Shown in pieces: positions 15,201 through 30,200 of a stretch of 64,000 nucleotides of DNA. Origin of the DNA: Lineus longissimus (Eukaryota; Nemertea; Pilidiophora; Heteronemertea; Lineidae). The notes below the pieces were generated by a model. The model was not told the DNA's origin. It did no database searches and saw only the letters and a list, made by a program, of their open reading frames with translations. The stretch covers positions 18,604,599-18,668,598 of the forward strand of contig NC_088309.1 of NCBI RefSeq assembly GCF_910592395.1. The letters are read 5' to 3'. A program made the translations under genes and the position numbers. The stretch's first letter is position 1, and each line of letters starts with the position of its first letter.

Positions 15201-18200
15201 TTTGAAACAGCCAAACAGCTTAAGAGATATGATGTCTTGAAGTGATTTATACCTAAGCAAGTCATAATCTTTTGGTGGACTAATTACAGTCACTGAAAGG
15301 ATATAAAATAGGTAGGCGCACCCTGTAACAATTCCCAAATAATTCAACCACTAGACATGTGTACCTGTTTTCCTGTATTGGTTATAGTATCTGTTTCCCT
15401 TGTATCTTAACTGACTGTCAGTACACTTGATACTCTTCAGCCAACAAGTTGTTACCCTGTACTGGAATGATTTGCAGTTTGCCATCTGTGAGCATTCCAT
15501 CTTGCAAGTTGCCAGTGCAACTAGAGTGAGGGTCTTTATTGTCCCTTGGACGCAGTCACCAGTTGCCAACTCGAATACGCAGGGATCGCCTGAAGAAACG
15601 AACGGGTTTGAATTATTTGATAATCACTTACTCTGTTGCCACTGCTGAACGGATGGTGAAAGATGCTTGAACTTGAAATTCAAGTCAAGGAAGTTAATAT
15701 AAATATAGACCTCTACTGGGCTGTCACCATAACCATCATTATCACAATTTATGTATGTATTTGTCTTATTTCTCTTGTTAATTGTTGACCATATTTAGTT
15801 TATTTTCTTCTGTATCTAAAGTTCAGGGACAATGATACAGGTCGTCCCCGTGAATACCGGTATCGGGTGCCATTTTGAAGAGGCCTCTTGGGGTGCCATA
15901 TATTGCATGTATTATAATTGGCTATTTATACTCAATGAACAGTGTTATTTAAATGTTATTGTATGCACAGATCGTCACAGTCATTGGCTAAATATATGTA
16001 AGCCACACCAGCGGGTATTTCGAATGTTTTGTTAATAGTCGATGTTACAGGGCGGTATGGGAAGCGGCGCTTTGCAGATTGTACATTACGTCACAATAAA
16101 TGCGGGACCAGGGCCTATTTAGTCCTTGTGGACCTCCGAAATGCATGGTCCTACTTTCATAATACAGAAAGGTTAGACTACCGGTATTCACAAGGACATC
16201 CCGTAATTTGCTTCGGCCCTGCTTTCATTTAATACTTTTCTTGGTCAATAAGGGCATATATATAGAAAGATGCAAAAGAAAACGAAATCAAGACGTTAGA
16301 ACCACGTTAGAAAATATTTTTAACATGATAGTCCTTATTTAGATAGCGTATTTTATGTCGTCCATATTCTACCCAGGTCAGACTTTTGCATGTGTTTTCC
16401 ATTCGCACACACCCGAGGAAGAAATAATCTATTTATAATAGAAAACTCTTAGCTAGTTTGCTTAGCTACACCTAGGCGGCGCCCCTATACAGCCTTTGCC
16501 TCGTGTGAGCCGCCATCACCAGTACTTCTTCATCGGCACACTGTTGCACACTGTTCTGAGTTTCCTTACCACGTTTTCGTCCGATTTCGGCCGATTCCGA
16601 GTTAAAGAAGGACTGCCCAGGACACATCCGGGAGGTTTACTTTCTCAAGGAGACGGGTGAGATCGTTCTTTTACAATCCCCCTCGATTTCCGCTTTTGGA
16701 GCGTGTTTTTTCCTGCCGTCTCCAAGAAATGTTTTCTCCTTTCTCCCGGGCTGTTGGTCACGTAACCCGTTCGTACTATAGCACTTTGTGGTTTTTCCCA
16801 TAGAAATTTGTCATAATGGTATCATTATTGTCGCCTTTTCTCTCTTCTCTGGGTGTTCCACCCTTTGTTTTGGACCTCCCGCCCTTCAGGGCGGGTTTTC
16901 GTGGTCCTTTTACCGGTGTGTCGGGGATTCATAGTCCCCGGCCCAGTTCTTCCCCGTGTCGGGGTGCGGGTAGTTCCGCCCCCTTTGGGCCAGACCCTTC
17001 CGCCCCCGGGATGCCTTCCTCTTCTCCCGGCACTGCCGGTAAGAAGACGAAGAAGGTGAGGAGAGGGGCGCGGCCCTCAAAGGGAAGGGGGTCTCTGACC
17101 CTCTCTCCCTCGCCCTCCCACGGACCCCCGCTTAGCGGCGAAGTCCACGGGGATCTGGGGTGGGGTTTCGACCCCTCTCGACCCCTCCCCCAGGCCGGGC
17201 ACCCCCTTTTTGGGGTGTGCCCCCTGGGGAGGCCTTGGGTTTGAGTGTTGGTGACCCTTGTTCAGGGACACTCCCCAGGGCTAGCCCTGCCCCCTTTCCA
17301 GGGGGCACGGCCCCGGTTGGGACTCTGGACGTTTTACGTCCCGATCCCCCGCCGACGCTCCCACCTGTCATGGGTTGGTGAGCAGTGTCGTCCGCTGTGA
17401 GCCGCCTGTTGTTTCAGGCGTGCTCCCCCGTCCCCCTCCGGGGTTTGTGACGGGGTTGCGGCCGCTGTCCTCGCCGGCGGCAACTGGCACTGCCAGCGCC
17501 ACGGTTGAGTCAACGACTGCTCCGAGGATCCGCCACCCCTTTGCTTTGGCGCGGGCTCGTCCGACCGACCCTCTCTCTGTGAGTCGGTCGTCTCTTCGGA
17601 CGTCCCCTGGCGGGGCAAGACCGGTTTTCACTTTCCCCTCTTTGCCGCCGTTCACCGCACCCGGAGGTGTCCTGCCCGGCGTGGGTAGGGGGTCGGTGAT
17701 CGAGCACTATTCACGGGCAAGGGGCCCTGGTGCCCCCCCCCCGTTTTGGGTGCCGTCAGACCGTCCATTTCCCCGGTCCGACCCCACCCTGCTCTGTCGG
17801 GTTTGTCGGGGTCGACGGGTATGGCTGCCTATCAGGCATGCCCCCCTCCCCCTCCTGTGTCTGCCCCACTTGTCCTCTCCCGACGGTCAACCCTGCCCTC
17901 GGTAAGGTGCCGTTCGACTTGTTCGGCGACACCTCCGAGCAGGAGTCGGATGCGGTCCCTGACCAGGCTTTTCAAGAATTGCCCGCGTCTCCGGCCCTGA
18001 TTAGAGCCTCCACATGGTTGGATACAGCTCTCAGGGATACAGCGCCATCTTGCGGGAGTCACCAGCGCGCCCTGGTCTCGACGCTCCTGTCTACGGGACC
18101 GGGTGCCTGGACTCAGGCTGGGAAGCGATTCACGACCGCCTCCCCTCCGAGCCTGTCCTACAGACCCGATTATTATCGGGTCTCACCGTCAGGAACCGAC

Positions 18201-21200
18201 CCGGTTTCACTGTCGCCCCTCAAGGACGACATCCAACTTTCCAGTTTGGTACCCTCTAAAGTCCTCTCTTCTTCGGCCTTAAAGGATGCGAAGAATGATG
18301 AGGCCCTGGCTAAAGAGACCCAGGCGGTGTTGTCTTACGCCGACCTGACTCTTTGTGCTCTGACCAGGTCCTTAGCCACAGATGCCTCGGAGGCCCAGCG
18401 TGTTCTCGCGATGTCCCTCCAGCAATCCCTGCAGCATGCCAGTGATCTGACTGCTAAGCAGGCGGCTAACGGCGTGCTAAAACGCCATGATCTGCTCATT
18501 GAGGGGTTGAGCACGGTCAGATCCCAGTTTCTGTGGGGGGGCATTAAGGACCGCTCCATTGAGTGGCCCTTTTTTGTTCCACGACTCCCTGCCTGACACC
18601 ATGGGTGCTCAGGCACAGTCGGATCTCCTGATGGAGTCAGTTTCGACTCCCCAGGCCGCCCCGGCCCACGTTCCTATTCGCAGGCCGCGGGCAGGGGACG
18701 ACAGGCGGGGTCTTGACGCCCCCGAAGTTCGTCGGCTCCTCGTGGGCCCTCGTCCTCGCGTGGCTCCTCCTGCTTTCGTCCCCAAGGGCAGGCAGAAGCT
18801 GCGGCTCCCTCTCGCCGCTCCAATAAGCGCCACCGCTCCTCAGGCAGGGGCGGGAGCGGCGGGCAGCCCAAGCGTCCCTTCCAAGAGAAGGGTCGCAGGG
18901 GCAAGCGCAAGGGACTTTTTAGTCCTTCCTCCTGCACCTTCAGGTGGCGCCCCCACAGTTGGCGTCGTGGGTGGCAGACTGCGACACTTCGCAGCCTTTT
19001 GGGACCGGTGGTGTCAAAAAGACTCCCCTGTGCCGGATATGCTCCGACATGGTGTCAGATTGGACTTTTCCAGTCCCCCCCCCCCCCATGACGTTGACTC
19101 CCACCCCGGTGTCCCTGCCAGTAGACCCCGTCAGGGCGCTTGCCCTTCGATCGGAGGTCCTGTTTCTTCTCGAGAAGCCGGCAGTGAAGCTAGTGGACAA
19201 CCATTCCTCCCCGGGCTTTTACAGCCACGTCTTCTTGGTCCCCAAAAAGTCGGGGAAGTGGAGACTGGTCATCGACCTGTCCAGCTTGAATCGGTTCCTC
19301 CGGGTTCCCAGCTTCAAGATGGAGACAACCAGGTCAGTAGCGGTCGCGGTGCAGCCCAACGATTGGGCTATCTCTCTGGACCTTCAGGACGCGTACCTAC
19401 ACGTCCCGGTCCATCCAGAGTTTCAGCCCTTCTTCCGTTTCTTCTTCGAAGGAAAGGTTTATCAGTTTCAGGACCTTTCTTTCAGCCTGGCTTCCGCTCC
19501 GCTGATTTCCACAACAGTCGTAAAGGCGTTTGCTGCACCTTTTCAGACCATGGGCTTAAAGCTCCATTGCTATCTCGACGACTGGCTGCTACGGCGCCAG
19601 GCTCAACGTCGTCTGGGAAAGCAGGCAATGTTTCTGCTCGTCACAACCAGACAGGCAGGGTGGCTTTTAAATTGGGACAAATCCGAGCTGAACGCAGCTC
19701 ATGATTACGTCTTCGTGGGGGTGCGATTTCGCACACGAGAGTTTCTTTCGCTGCTGGGCCTTCTCAATTCGGCGGCGGACCAGGTTCCTTTCGGCCGCCT
19801 GTATATGCGCTCACTCCAGCGCCTCCTGCTGACGAGTTGGCGTCCATTCACGGACTCCCTCGACCAGCGGATTTTTATCCTGGGGTCCCTTCTGGGGAGG
19901 TGTGGAGTTTCTTGGGTTCGGAGACAGAGCTCCTCCACGGAGTGCAGCTCAGCCTCCGTCACCTCAGATGTCCCTGTTCACGGACGCCTCCCTTTATGGT
20001 GGGGACGCCCATTTGAACGAAGGGGACCTGACCACCAAGGGCACGTGGTCAGATTAGGATGTGCGTCCCTCGATCAATATCCTCGAGATGCAGGCTGTCA
20101 TCCTGGCCGTGAGGGCCTTCACATCTCATCTGAGGGGTCACAGGGTTTCTCTTTTTTCCGACAATTCGACAGTTGTCACTTATATTCGGAGACGGGTGGG
20201 GACGAGATCCGACACATCACTTGGGAGCTCCTGCAGCTTTGTCGCCGCTTGGATATCCAGCTCCTCCCCCGTCACATCCCCGGCAAGAGGAATATCTTGG
20301 CCGACGCCCTTTCCAGGTCGGACCGTCTGATCCAGACAGAGTGGACCCTCCATCGCGAGGTGGTCTCTCGCCTGGGGGCCCTGTGCTCCGGTTGTGGACT
20401 TGTTCGCGACTCGGTTGAACAAGAGGTTCCCCCTGTACTACTCACCCCTCCCGGACGAGGAGGCCTTGGGAGTGGACAGCCTGTCGGCCTCCTGGGACGG
20501 CCTCAATGCTTATGCATACCCGCCAACCCCTCTATTGCTACCGGTACTCAACAAGGTGGCCAGTTCACGGGTCATACTTTGTCTGATAGCACCGTGCTGG
20601 CCGAACCAGGCCTGGTTCCCGGTTCTGCTGGAGCTGCTGACGGATCATCTGATTTATCACCGGATCGACCGGGTCTATCATCAAGACCCTTCTTTTTACA
20701 GGCTTCACGCCTGGAGGCTGTCTGGTATTTCCTCCGAGAGAGAGGCTTTTCGGAAGACGTTATCCGTAAAGTCGCCCAACCTCAGAGACAGTCTACCCTT
20801 GATTCATACGATAGCAAGTGGGCTGTCTTTCGAGACCGGTGTCCGGAGCACGGAGTTTCTCCGGTCACTCCTTCTCTTCCCAACTTCCTCGACTTCTTGA
20901 ATTTTCTATTCTCGGTCCGGAAGTTTTCGGTTCAGGGAGTGAAAGTTTATCGCTCCGCCGTTTCGGTCACCTTAAAGCTGACTGAATCGTGGCAACCGTC
21001 TTGGGATGACGCTGTTTCATCTTTGCTTGGCAATATGTCTTTGGAGCTTCCTCACTCCATTCAGCTCTCCCCCAAGTGGGACCTCTCGGTGGTCTTAAGG
21101 GCTCTCATGAAATTTCCATTTGAGCCCATGCATCAGGCAGATTTTTAACATCTGACCTTTAAGACCGTTTTCCTGGTGGCTTTGGCCACGGCACAGCGGT

Positions 21201-24200
21201 CTGAGCTCCATGCTTTAGCCTTTGATAAATTGGCTTTCACTGAGAGGGGCGCGGTCCTAGAATTTGTCCCAGGCTTTCTGGCTAAAAACCAGGCGCCGGT
21301 TTTTATCCCCTCGTTATCCACTACGGTCTCTAGAGACCTTCCGGACAGAAGTCTCTGTCCTGTTCGGGCATTGAAGTTCTATTCTAATAAGACTAAGGAG
21401 CCTGCTGTTCGCCTAGGCAGGAAGCGCCTCTTTTTGTCTTATAGAGAGGGGTTCACTAGGGAGATAGCTTTAGCCACAGTTGCCAGATGGTTGGTGGCCA
21501 CCATCCGGATGGCTTATTCTATGACACTCGTTTCTCCAGAGCTTTGTCGCCTGGGCGCCATTACGGCCCACGAGATTCGGGCCATCTCTACTTCGTGGGC
21601 CGAGTATAAGGGAGTGGCGCTGAACGAGGTTTTAGATGCGGCTACGTGGAGTTCTCACTCTACCTTCTCCCAGTATTATATGCGCGATTGTTCCACGTTG
21701 GCAGACAGTATGCTGTCTCTTGGTCCAGTTGTCGCTGCTCAGCACGTGGTCTAGGTGTTTCCCTGCCTAGACCACTCGTCGATTTTCTCTCCTGCTGGCT
21801 GTCTTGTCCTCCCTCCTTTTTAAGGGGGGGGGGGGGGGTTGTTTCATAGACTGTCGCCGGGTCTTCGGGCCTGCGCGTTCGCCCCGTCCAGCTGTCCTAG
21901 GGTTCAGCCTCCTAGGACTTTTGAGAGTTAGTCAGTGAGGCTGCTCCATGTTATTTTGGGGCGCGCTCACCTTCTTTAAAAAAAATAAATAAAAAATTTC
22001 CACATTGTGTCTCTTGACGATATGTGCTGAGCTTATTCCGTGTTGAGTTGGTTTTGTCCCCGTCTAGGAGGGGATGGGTTTCCCAGTTATGCTTCCCTTT
22101 GTTTTCAAAGGGCCTGTTGTCCTCTAGCCCGGGTTTTCCCCAAGCATTCTTTCTCTGGGTCCCCTGGTCTCACCTGTTGGGTTCTGCTGCGCAGCTTTGG
22201 AGACAGTTCACTTCACTACATGGTAAGTCACCGTTTACCCTCCTTCCTTTGGTTGTTGGTATTCGATGCAAAAGTCTGACCTGGGTAGAGTATGAACGAC
22301 ATAAAATTTCCATTTCCTGTGGAAATGTCATTTTATTAGTTCATACCTACCCAGGTCAGACTACCCGCCCTGCCTGTCCCCACAGCAACGGGACTTACTC
22401 GGTGCGCTCGAGTAATAAGTACTAGTGATGGCGGCTCACACGAGGCAGAGGCTGTATAGGGGCGCCGCCTAGGTGTAGCTAAGCGAAATAGCTAAGAGTT
22501 TTCTATTATAAATAGATTATTTCTTCCTCGGGTGTGTCCGAATGGAGTACACATGCAAAAGTCTGACCTGGGTAGGTATGAACTAATAAAATGACATTTC
22601 CACAGGAAATGGAAACTTTTCACCCTATGTGAGCCGATTTCCGAATGGATTTCGGTATCACGGCATGCAATATAACAGCAACGGGTAATTACACAGCAGG
22701 GAATTGTGTTGTAGCGAAAAAAACATTTTTTTCTTCTAAACCTGAACCTTTTTACCATCACCTCACCCAAACACCGTCTTTTGAATGCGATCCTATACCC
22801 GTACAGTTGTCTACTCACTCGTCGCTGCCGAGCACTCTGAAAAAAAATCATCGAAGTATTTTAGATATACCATTCATGACAGTACTTACATCATCTGTTT
22901 ATTCTTTAAAAATTCTCTGTATTAACGAGAATGAATAAAGACTTGTCTGTATAAATTCTTTTTATCAATTGTCACCGACATGATCTCCGGGGTTATCATT
23001 CATCTAGATTTTCTGGTCAAGGGTGGCAATTAATGTCAAAGATAACCAATTCAAGAGAAAGTAGGCAGGTTTAGCAACCATATACCACTCCGCAGAAGAA
23101 TGACAGTCATGTGACGTCACCCAATTCTTGTGCAAATTTCATGACGTGTCACTAGCTATTTCGTGAATCGTTTTTATAGGAAGGTTTCGCAAGCCAACGA
23201 AGAGCCACAAACGACGAACATGACGAATTTCGAAGTATTTTATGTATTTATTCCAGCGATTTCACCGATTCCTCTTGCTACTTCGTTTTAATGAGGACTC
23301 ACGCGTGTCACGTAATGATTTAGCACATAACTTGCAGAAGTGACCGCTTATCTTCGTATATTCTTCGTACTTTGTCGTTTATACGGATTCGTATATACTA
23401 GTATATGCCTGATAAACCACATTCACGTCATCTACAGTAGTTCAATTTAGTTGGTAACGGTTGCAAAACCAGCCTACAACACTAACAAATAGATTTACCT
23501 TTCTTCGTGTAGAGGTGGTAGTTGCCGTCGTTTTTGTGAGTAAGCTGGTTTTCCTTACAATCATAGTTCTTCAACCAGCAGTTGCCAATCCGGTATTGGA
23601 ACGCTTCACAGTCCCTATTGTTACTGCACTGTGTCTCACAAGTCTTGAGGCTGATTTTTGGTATGTACTGGATTTGATGGCCAGCACAATCAGCATGGCG
23701 TAGGGAGTACTTGCAGACACGCCCAAGGCTTGGGGTGCAGCTGACTGCAAAGAGAATGGCCTAGCATGAGAGTAAACCAAAGCGACAGCGAGAACCTAAA
23801 AAAGCATGCATTTGGCTTTCAAGGGTTTTTGCCGACTCCGACAGGATGCTGTTAGCTAAATCCATATCGGGCATGAGACTAAATTGGAAGTGATGACAGT
23901 ACGTCCTAATTATTTTCAGATGGTTGCTTTAGATATATCTCCATGTTTCTTTGAGAGTAACTTCGACTTTGTAAGTAGATAAGCACGTAATGGGGAAGTT
24001 TTTTTCTACATATCATTATCATTATTCTAAGACAAATATATTATAGCATTTGGGGTTGTAGACCAGTAATAATACCTTAGTCACTCACCAGGTTTCACGA
24101 AGTTTGCGCTAAGTGGATTCCCCTTTATTGCCAGTTGAGCATCCGTACAGATGTAGTTCTTGAGATAACAGTTACGGGCATAGTTGTAGTAGAAAGCCAG

Positions 24201-27200
24201 GCAGTCAATTCGATTCGTACAAGCGGTTTTGCAGAACTGCAGTGAGACACCTGCGTAACTTTTGATGTCGTGTCCATTACAGTTACCATAGGTCTTGGGA
24301 AAGTCACAAGACTTCGCTGAGAAAAGAATATCATAAAGGTTGGGTGATTCTGACAACGTCTGTATTGGTGATTTTTTTTTAGTCACAAAGTTCGTGTTAA
24401 CATTTAAAGTATGATGATGAAGTAAAAATAACGTGGCTATTACCTTAATTTACCACATTATAATGTATGTATCTGACTGTCATTTAATGACAGGTGTTTC
24501 CATTATTCAACAAACGTGTATTTCGTTGGCTGTGTGAATGTTCCGAACTACTTCATGTTCCTTCAACAATAGGCCTCGCTGAAGATAATGATCATTGTTG
24601 TAATGGAGGACGGTCCATGGGATGGTGATGAGACATAAGGGATCGTAATATTTCTGTATGTGTTGCAAGGAATGCGATTCTATGGTATTTGTAAATACCA
24701 CAGATTTCAATATTTCGTTTTCTCACAAATTGATTTGTCGACGTCTAAGTCACAACCAGAATGCAGAGATAAGTTCACTTTAAAGCAAGATGGTCAACTA
24801 CAAGTTATTTTCTCATTATCTTCTATTTACCACATGTTAGACTACCGGTATTCGAATTATTTCATGATCTTATGTCTTATTATTTATTTCTTTTCTTTTC
24901 TCTTCTCTTACCTGGAGAGGCCGAACAGTCAAGATCTGGAAGAGAATACAACAGTATGAATATCGGATTTGATGCAAGGCATGTTCATGTTCATTTTTAA
25001 GCGTCATGCAATGCTGTTAACATCTGTGTTTTATACTTTCTGAAATATATAATAAAATCTACCAAGTAATCAATCATTGTGGCATATTTTAGGAGTTGCT
25101 TGAGAATTTTTGGTTCACAAGAGCCGGGTATTTGCACCAATTCCGGGTTCGTTCTTGAAATCGGACTCGGTCCCATTGACGTGGTAGCAAGCAGTTATCA
25201 TCACTTGGCTATTCGTCTTCTTGCGAATGGGATGAGTATTTCGCAAATATAGTCCATTCTTTGATTCACTTGGCAAAGTATATGCTGAGCTTTAATCAAC
25301 CTAGGACATTAAAATTGTTATTGCAATAATCAAGTAGAATATAGCCTTTTAGCTAAAGCTTGTAACTGAGAGGTCAAGATTTATTCATTCTGAAAAATGG
25401 GTCATTCTGAAAAATGTAGACATCCTACCACGCTTAGTGTACTGCTTGTAGAGTCGTTGTCCCGAGTACTGGAGCTGCTTGTCAGTACAGACATAGTTCT
25501 GGAGCCAGCATATCTTGGAACGGTACTGGAAGCCGAGGCAGTGGCGAATGGCCGAACACTCAGTGAAGCAATCCTCAAGGGTAGTCGTAGTAAGAGTCTT
25601 GATGACATGACCGGGACAGTTGCCATACTTCAAACCAAAGGAGCACTTGGCACCTGAAAAGGCAGTTAGTTGGCGTGAAACACCAAGGTGAAGTATTTCG
25701 TAAATGGGATTGCTATCATAAACGCCAACAATACCTTTCAACAAAACAAAACAGCAATGATATACCCATTACATGTCATTTGTTTTCATTTCTAAATGTC
25801 CCACACAGAAACATTAATTTCTTTCTCTCAGGTACCAGTAAATACAGGGTGTTAAAAAATACGTTTACTTTTTAAAATCTTAATAAAAAAATGTTTAAAC
25901 AATGATATGACACACCTTTGGATGATAATTTTGTCAGAAAACACCTGCATGAACCGGTCAAATGGTTATTACGTGACAAGCCATCCGATTTATAATAATA
26001 ATAATAAAATTGTTATTTATATGGCGCAACTTTCCAGGATTAGTCCTGTTCAAGTGCGCCCTCCCGTCGAGTTGTTGTATTGACTATAGAGTTCTGTTTT
26101 TATCTGTCCCCTGAATGCATTGTAAGTATTGTTTCTAATGTTACTGTTTACATGTTATTTTATTTAACCAGGGCAGGATTGTCAGTAAACAACAAATAGA
26201 CAGTGCCATGCAATATGAAGTGAAGATATTGCCTAAGTCACCCATCACCCAAAAGTCTTGCAATACGACAAAGGACGTAATTTCCATGATATTCACGTTG
26301 ACAAGATGCCATATTCTGCTGAGCAACGAATTTTTGTAGTGATTTCATTTTTTTCAAATAATTCAAACACTAAGAGCACTTTCCAGAGAATATGGGATAC
26401 ATAATTGCATTTCAAGGCAACTGGTCCGGAATTATGTCAAAAAATTCCGTACGGAACAGCGCCATCTTCAGGGAGAAGCTGAACTCGACCTCCCATGCCG
26501 TCTTGTCCAGAATGCGACGTTGCAATGCATTCGGAGGTCGCCAGATGGAAAGCTATCGATTTTAAACTGTGAGTTGAAAATCTGCTGTTTCAGAAATTGC
26601 CTATCTTTTTCAGAGGTCCATTGCGTAACAACAACTTATCACAACGATACACATCATATCCCAGAAAAATGCTCATAGCCTCTAGTTTGAAGGGCACTTT
26701 ACTGGGACTTCTTTCGAGATAGCCTATACCTGTAATGCATTTGCTGTACTAAATGGGGCTAGCAGTGGTTTCCTCCGACTGGTGTGAAATTAACTATTGG
26801 CCGAGCCCGAAACTATAGCCACTTAATCACAGACGCACTACCATTCTTAGGGTTTGGTATAAAGAAGTCAGCAGGTGGGAGGAGATGGATGAATCTTTTC
26901 ATAGCCACAACATCTGATGTTTTGGCAGGGTACAATCGCCAACTGCCAATATAGTAGATATTTAGTTAATACCTTACCTTGGCCGCAGTCGCCTGTGAAA
27001 AGAAAAAAACAGAATAACATGAGAAAATGACTACATCATGACATATCACATTGAACAAAATAAATTTCTTTCAAAGCTCAATAAGGGACATAGAATACTA
27101 ACTTAAAAAGCCGCCGAAGTTGATGGTGCATGATACTAGTAGAACGGTTGTCCACGGACACTCTAGCCAGGGGAAATTCAAAACTGTTACACCGGTACGA

Positions 27201-30200
27201 AAACCATGAATAAAGGGAAACCAAGGACATACAGTTGATTTCAATAACATCGGGGATCAACTGATGCACCTTATTTTTTACTGAAGTACTTACAGTGAAA
27301 TAAGTTAGATTAAATGTGTTCTTTTTTGAAATAAGGAAACTAACCTTGCTTGGTAAATGTCTTGTAGTATCTATTCCCTGTTCTCCCTTTCCAATACTCC
27401 TTCGTTGGGCAATTGTAATCCTTCAGCCGACAACCAGTGTTGTAATAGACAAAGTTTTTGCATGAACCACGCATTTCACATTCCATTTCGCACGTGGCTA
27501 AGGACACGGAACTCAGGATGAGAATGTCGTGGCCTTGGCAGTCATGGAAAGAGAGCTTATACTTGCAGGAGACACCTGGAAAGTAACGATAATCAGTGTA
27601 CAAAAATGGGCTTTGCTAATGCTAATAGAAATTAAGAGTATTGCCAAGAGAGAACTGCACATCATTTCTTAAAGAGGTGAATTATATGCACAGTTCGGGG
27701 ACTTGTTTGTGTATGGTTCAGTTGTTGATATTTTCCTCGTATAAGCCTGAATAGTTTTGATGTACGGTGAGATAGGAGAGACCCCTACGGGTGACTTTGT
27801 GTAACTTTATCTTGCCTACCTGGCTACTGCCTATAGTCTCCCTTTAAGGCTTGGTGTTTCAGTTGTATTTTGTAACACTTTTAAAAGAAAACTGCAACTA
27901 AGGTTCACTTGATATTAAGCGGGTGCTAAATTTAAAATCTTACCTGTTCCCTTTTTGCAACCTGCAAAACAATAGAAATATATCAAATATTATGTAAAGA
28001 ACAATATTATACTGACCGATGAAGGGAGTGGTCCGCCAGCTCATAAATTGAAGAGGAGGAGAATTTGATAGCAAATGTGTTTGATTGATCTAATTATCCC
28101 TTGAGGAAGATCGACGAAGAGGACCTTTGTACATGTCATGTCTGTAAGAACGGAGAAGGACAAAACCTCAGCAACAAGTTGGTTTGGGCTATTGAAATTT
28201 AAACTCGGGTGTATTTTAACATTAAATGCATTGTGGACTTTCAAACAAAGCGCCCCTACCATCTTCCTTTGTGTAGTAAGTGTAATCCGGAAGGTTCTTG
28301 TAGATCATCTGTGCATATGTGCAGGCGTAGTTCTGCAGCCAACAGATCTGGTCGCTGTGCCGGTAGGAGAAGCTCAGGCAGTCCACTTTATTGTTACACT
28401 CAGTCTGACAAGTTTCGACCTCAACCTTGGAGATTGTTTGTATCACGTGACCTGCGCAGTGAGCCGGATGGTTTTTTTTATATTTGCAGATCTTCTCTAA
28501 AAAAAGAAAGGGAAACACCCATTGATTGGTCAATTCGAAATAATATAGGACATGCACCTATAGTGAACGTATGATCATTCCGTATAATAGCGCTGTGATA
28601 GTCTGGCCATCCTCCAAGATCCTAAAAGAACAGCTCCACGAACGGGCGTTTCATGTATAGTAAATACATTACAGAGCCGAGGCCTCCGCAAAAGCGTAAA
28701 TTGCGTATGGCTGAAATTCCTGACTTTTTCGAGGCCGCAGATAGGGTCGATATACAGCGTTGCGGATGCGAAACCTAATTCAATGGGCTAGGATTTAGCA
28801 TGAAAAGTTAATGTAAACTTTTTTCAACAACCCAAAATGTAGGTAATTTGCAAGCGCAGCCTGATCTGCTATCATCTAACATTAATAGATGCCGCCAACT
28901 TCCTGCCTGAATTATTTCGTTAACAATAGACATGTGTTGATATTGTACTCACCGGTCCTCGGGAAACAACCCACTGAAAGATTGATATGAGAATATAATG
29001 ACAACGACTTCAAAAGATAGCCTACGAATATGCGATTTTGCTATTCCGAGCATGAGAAATTATATTGCACGGAGGCAAAAAATCATCTTTGTAACTCGTA
29101 ATTCGTAAGTTAATGTAGAACTTCACGAATGCGTACCCCCCCCCCCCCCTCCCCCACCACCACCACCACCATCCCCCTCTATTATTATAGTACATTGTAG
29201 ACATGTATATAGGCGATCTCAAAATGCAACTAACATATTGTTTGTAGTTGCAGGATGTATATAAATACATCCGAAAGGTAGTTCTTACTTAAATTATAGG
29301 TCATATTCTTTAACATGTCCTCAGCATTGCGATTGTTCATCTCGATTTCCCAAGAAACTTGAGGAGACGAAAATAAACGCTGTCAAAGGTCAAACATAGG
29401 AAAATGGATTTACCATGTGCTGACACTATTCGAACTGATCTTACCGGGCTTTATGTACTGAGAAGTTGCAAGATTCGTCTTTCCGGCCAGTTGCTTCTCC
29501 GAACAGATGTAGTTCTTCAGGTAGCAGTACCGGGCGGAGTTATAATGGAAACTGATACAGTCTGGCAGATTGGAGCACTCTTTCTCACAGAAGTCAATGG
29601 TAACTGCAGCGTAGCTCTTGATGTCATGACCATTACAGTTGCCGTATTCAAATTTGAATTTGCAGTGCCCCTCTACAAGGAAAAAATGACGTCAAGTGAC
29701 GACACACAACTCAAACGGCCCTTCTGATAATTCTGCAATCAGTTACTCGATTAGTGAAAGTGAAATCTAGGCGTTAAACAGACTAACTGTTGTATGTTCA
29801 GACTGTAGCACTATTGTTGAAAAGCTACTTCATGTGTTTGAAATACTCATTGTCAGTGATCGATCACCTCGTACATCTGGGAAATGTTCACTATAATGGC
29901 ACTAAAGGAAGTGCTAGGACACTTCTCATTAACGGTTTTCCCGCTTACCTGGTGGAACTGAGCATGTGCGGTCTGAAAAAGATGAAATTCAAATGCCAAG
30001 TCCAGGGAAGGTAAGAGAGACTTCTTTGTATTTGTAAGGCATTTACGAGGATCTGACGACCTTTCTAACCATGAACCTGGCTTCAACAAGAGGATCAAAT
30101 ATACTGACATCGATTCATGTTACATCAAGAACAGACGGTTGTATGAAAAACCCATCGTAGTGGAATGATTTGTGAGTTCGCAATTAAAAATAATAATTAC

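Larger units (their letters stand above)
16350..22612 (+). mobile_element. DIRS-like tyrosine-recombinase retrotransposon (degenerate copy)
   Basis: About 6.26 kb, GC-rich against AT-rich surroundings, inserted in the intron between PAN domains 11 and 12, antisense to the host gene. It has inverted terminal repeats, an internal region complementary to both termini, a gag-like ORF, reverse transcriptase, RNase H and a tyrosine recombinase in that order, which is the DIRS layout. The YR active-site residues are visible, but the pol region changes frame several times and has in-frame stops, so this copy is not intact. No target-site duplication was seen, as expected for YR integration. Confidence 0.9.

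Noticed and set aside
17077-17371. Minus-strand Gly/Pro-rich ORFs in the DIRS gag region
   Set aside because: Shadows produced by GC-rich sequence of the plus-strand gag-like region.
21826-21838. G-runs and C-runs (also near 19,076, 29,132, 31,150, 44,438, 45,984, 60,521) as G-quadruplex or regulatory sites
   Set aside because: Single homopolymer runs of uncertain length, prone to sequencing error. No repeated G-tract pattern.
22645-22938. Plus-strand ORF of 97 codons right of the DIRS element
   Set aside because: No recognisable motif. It overlaps the minus-strand linker microexon L11 and lies outside the element.
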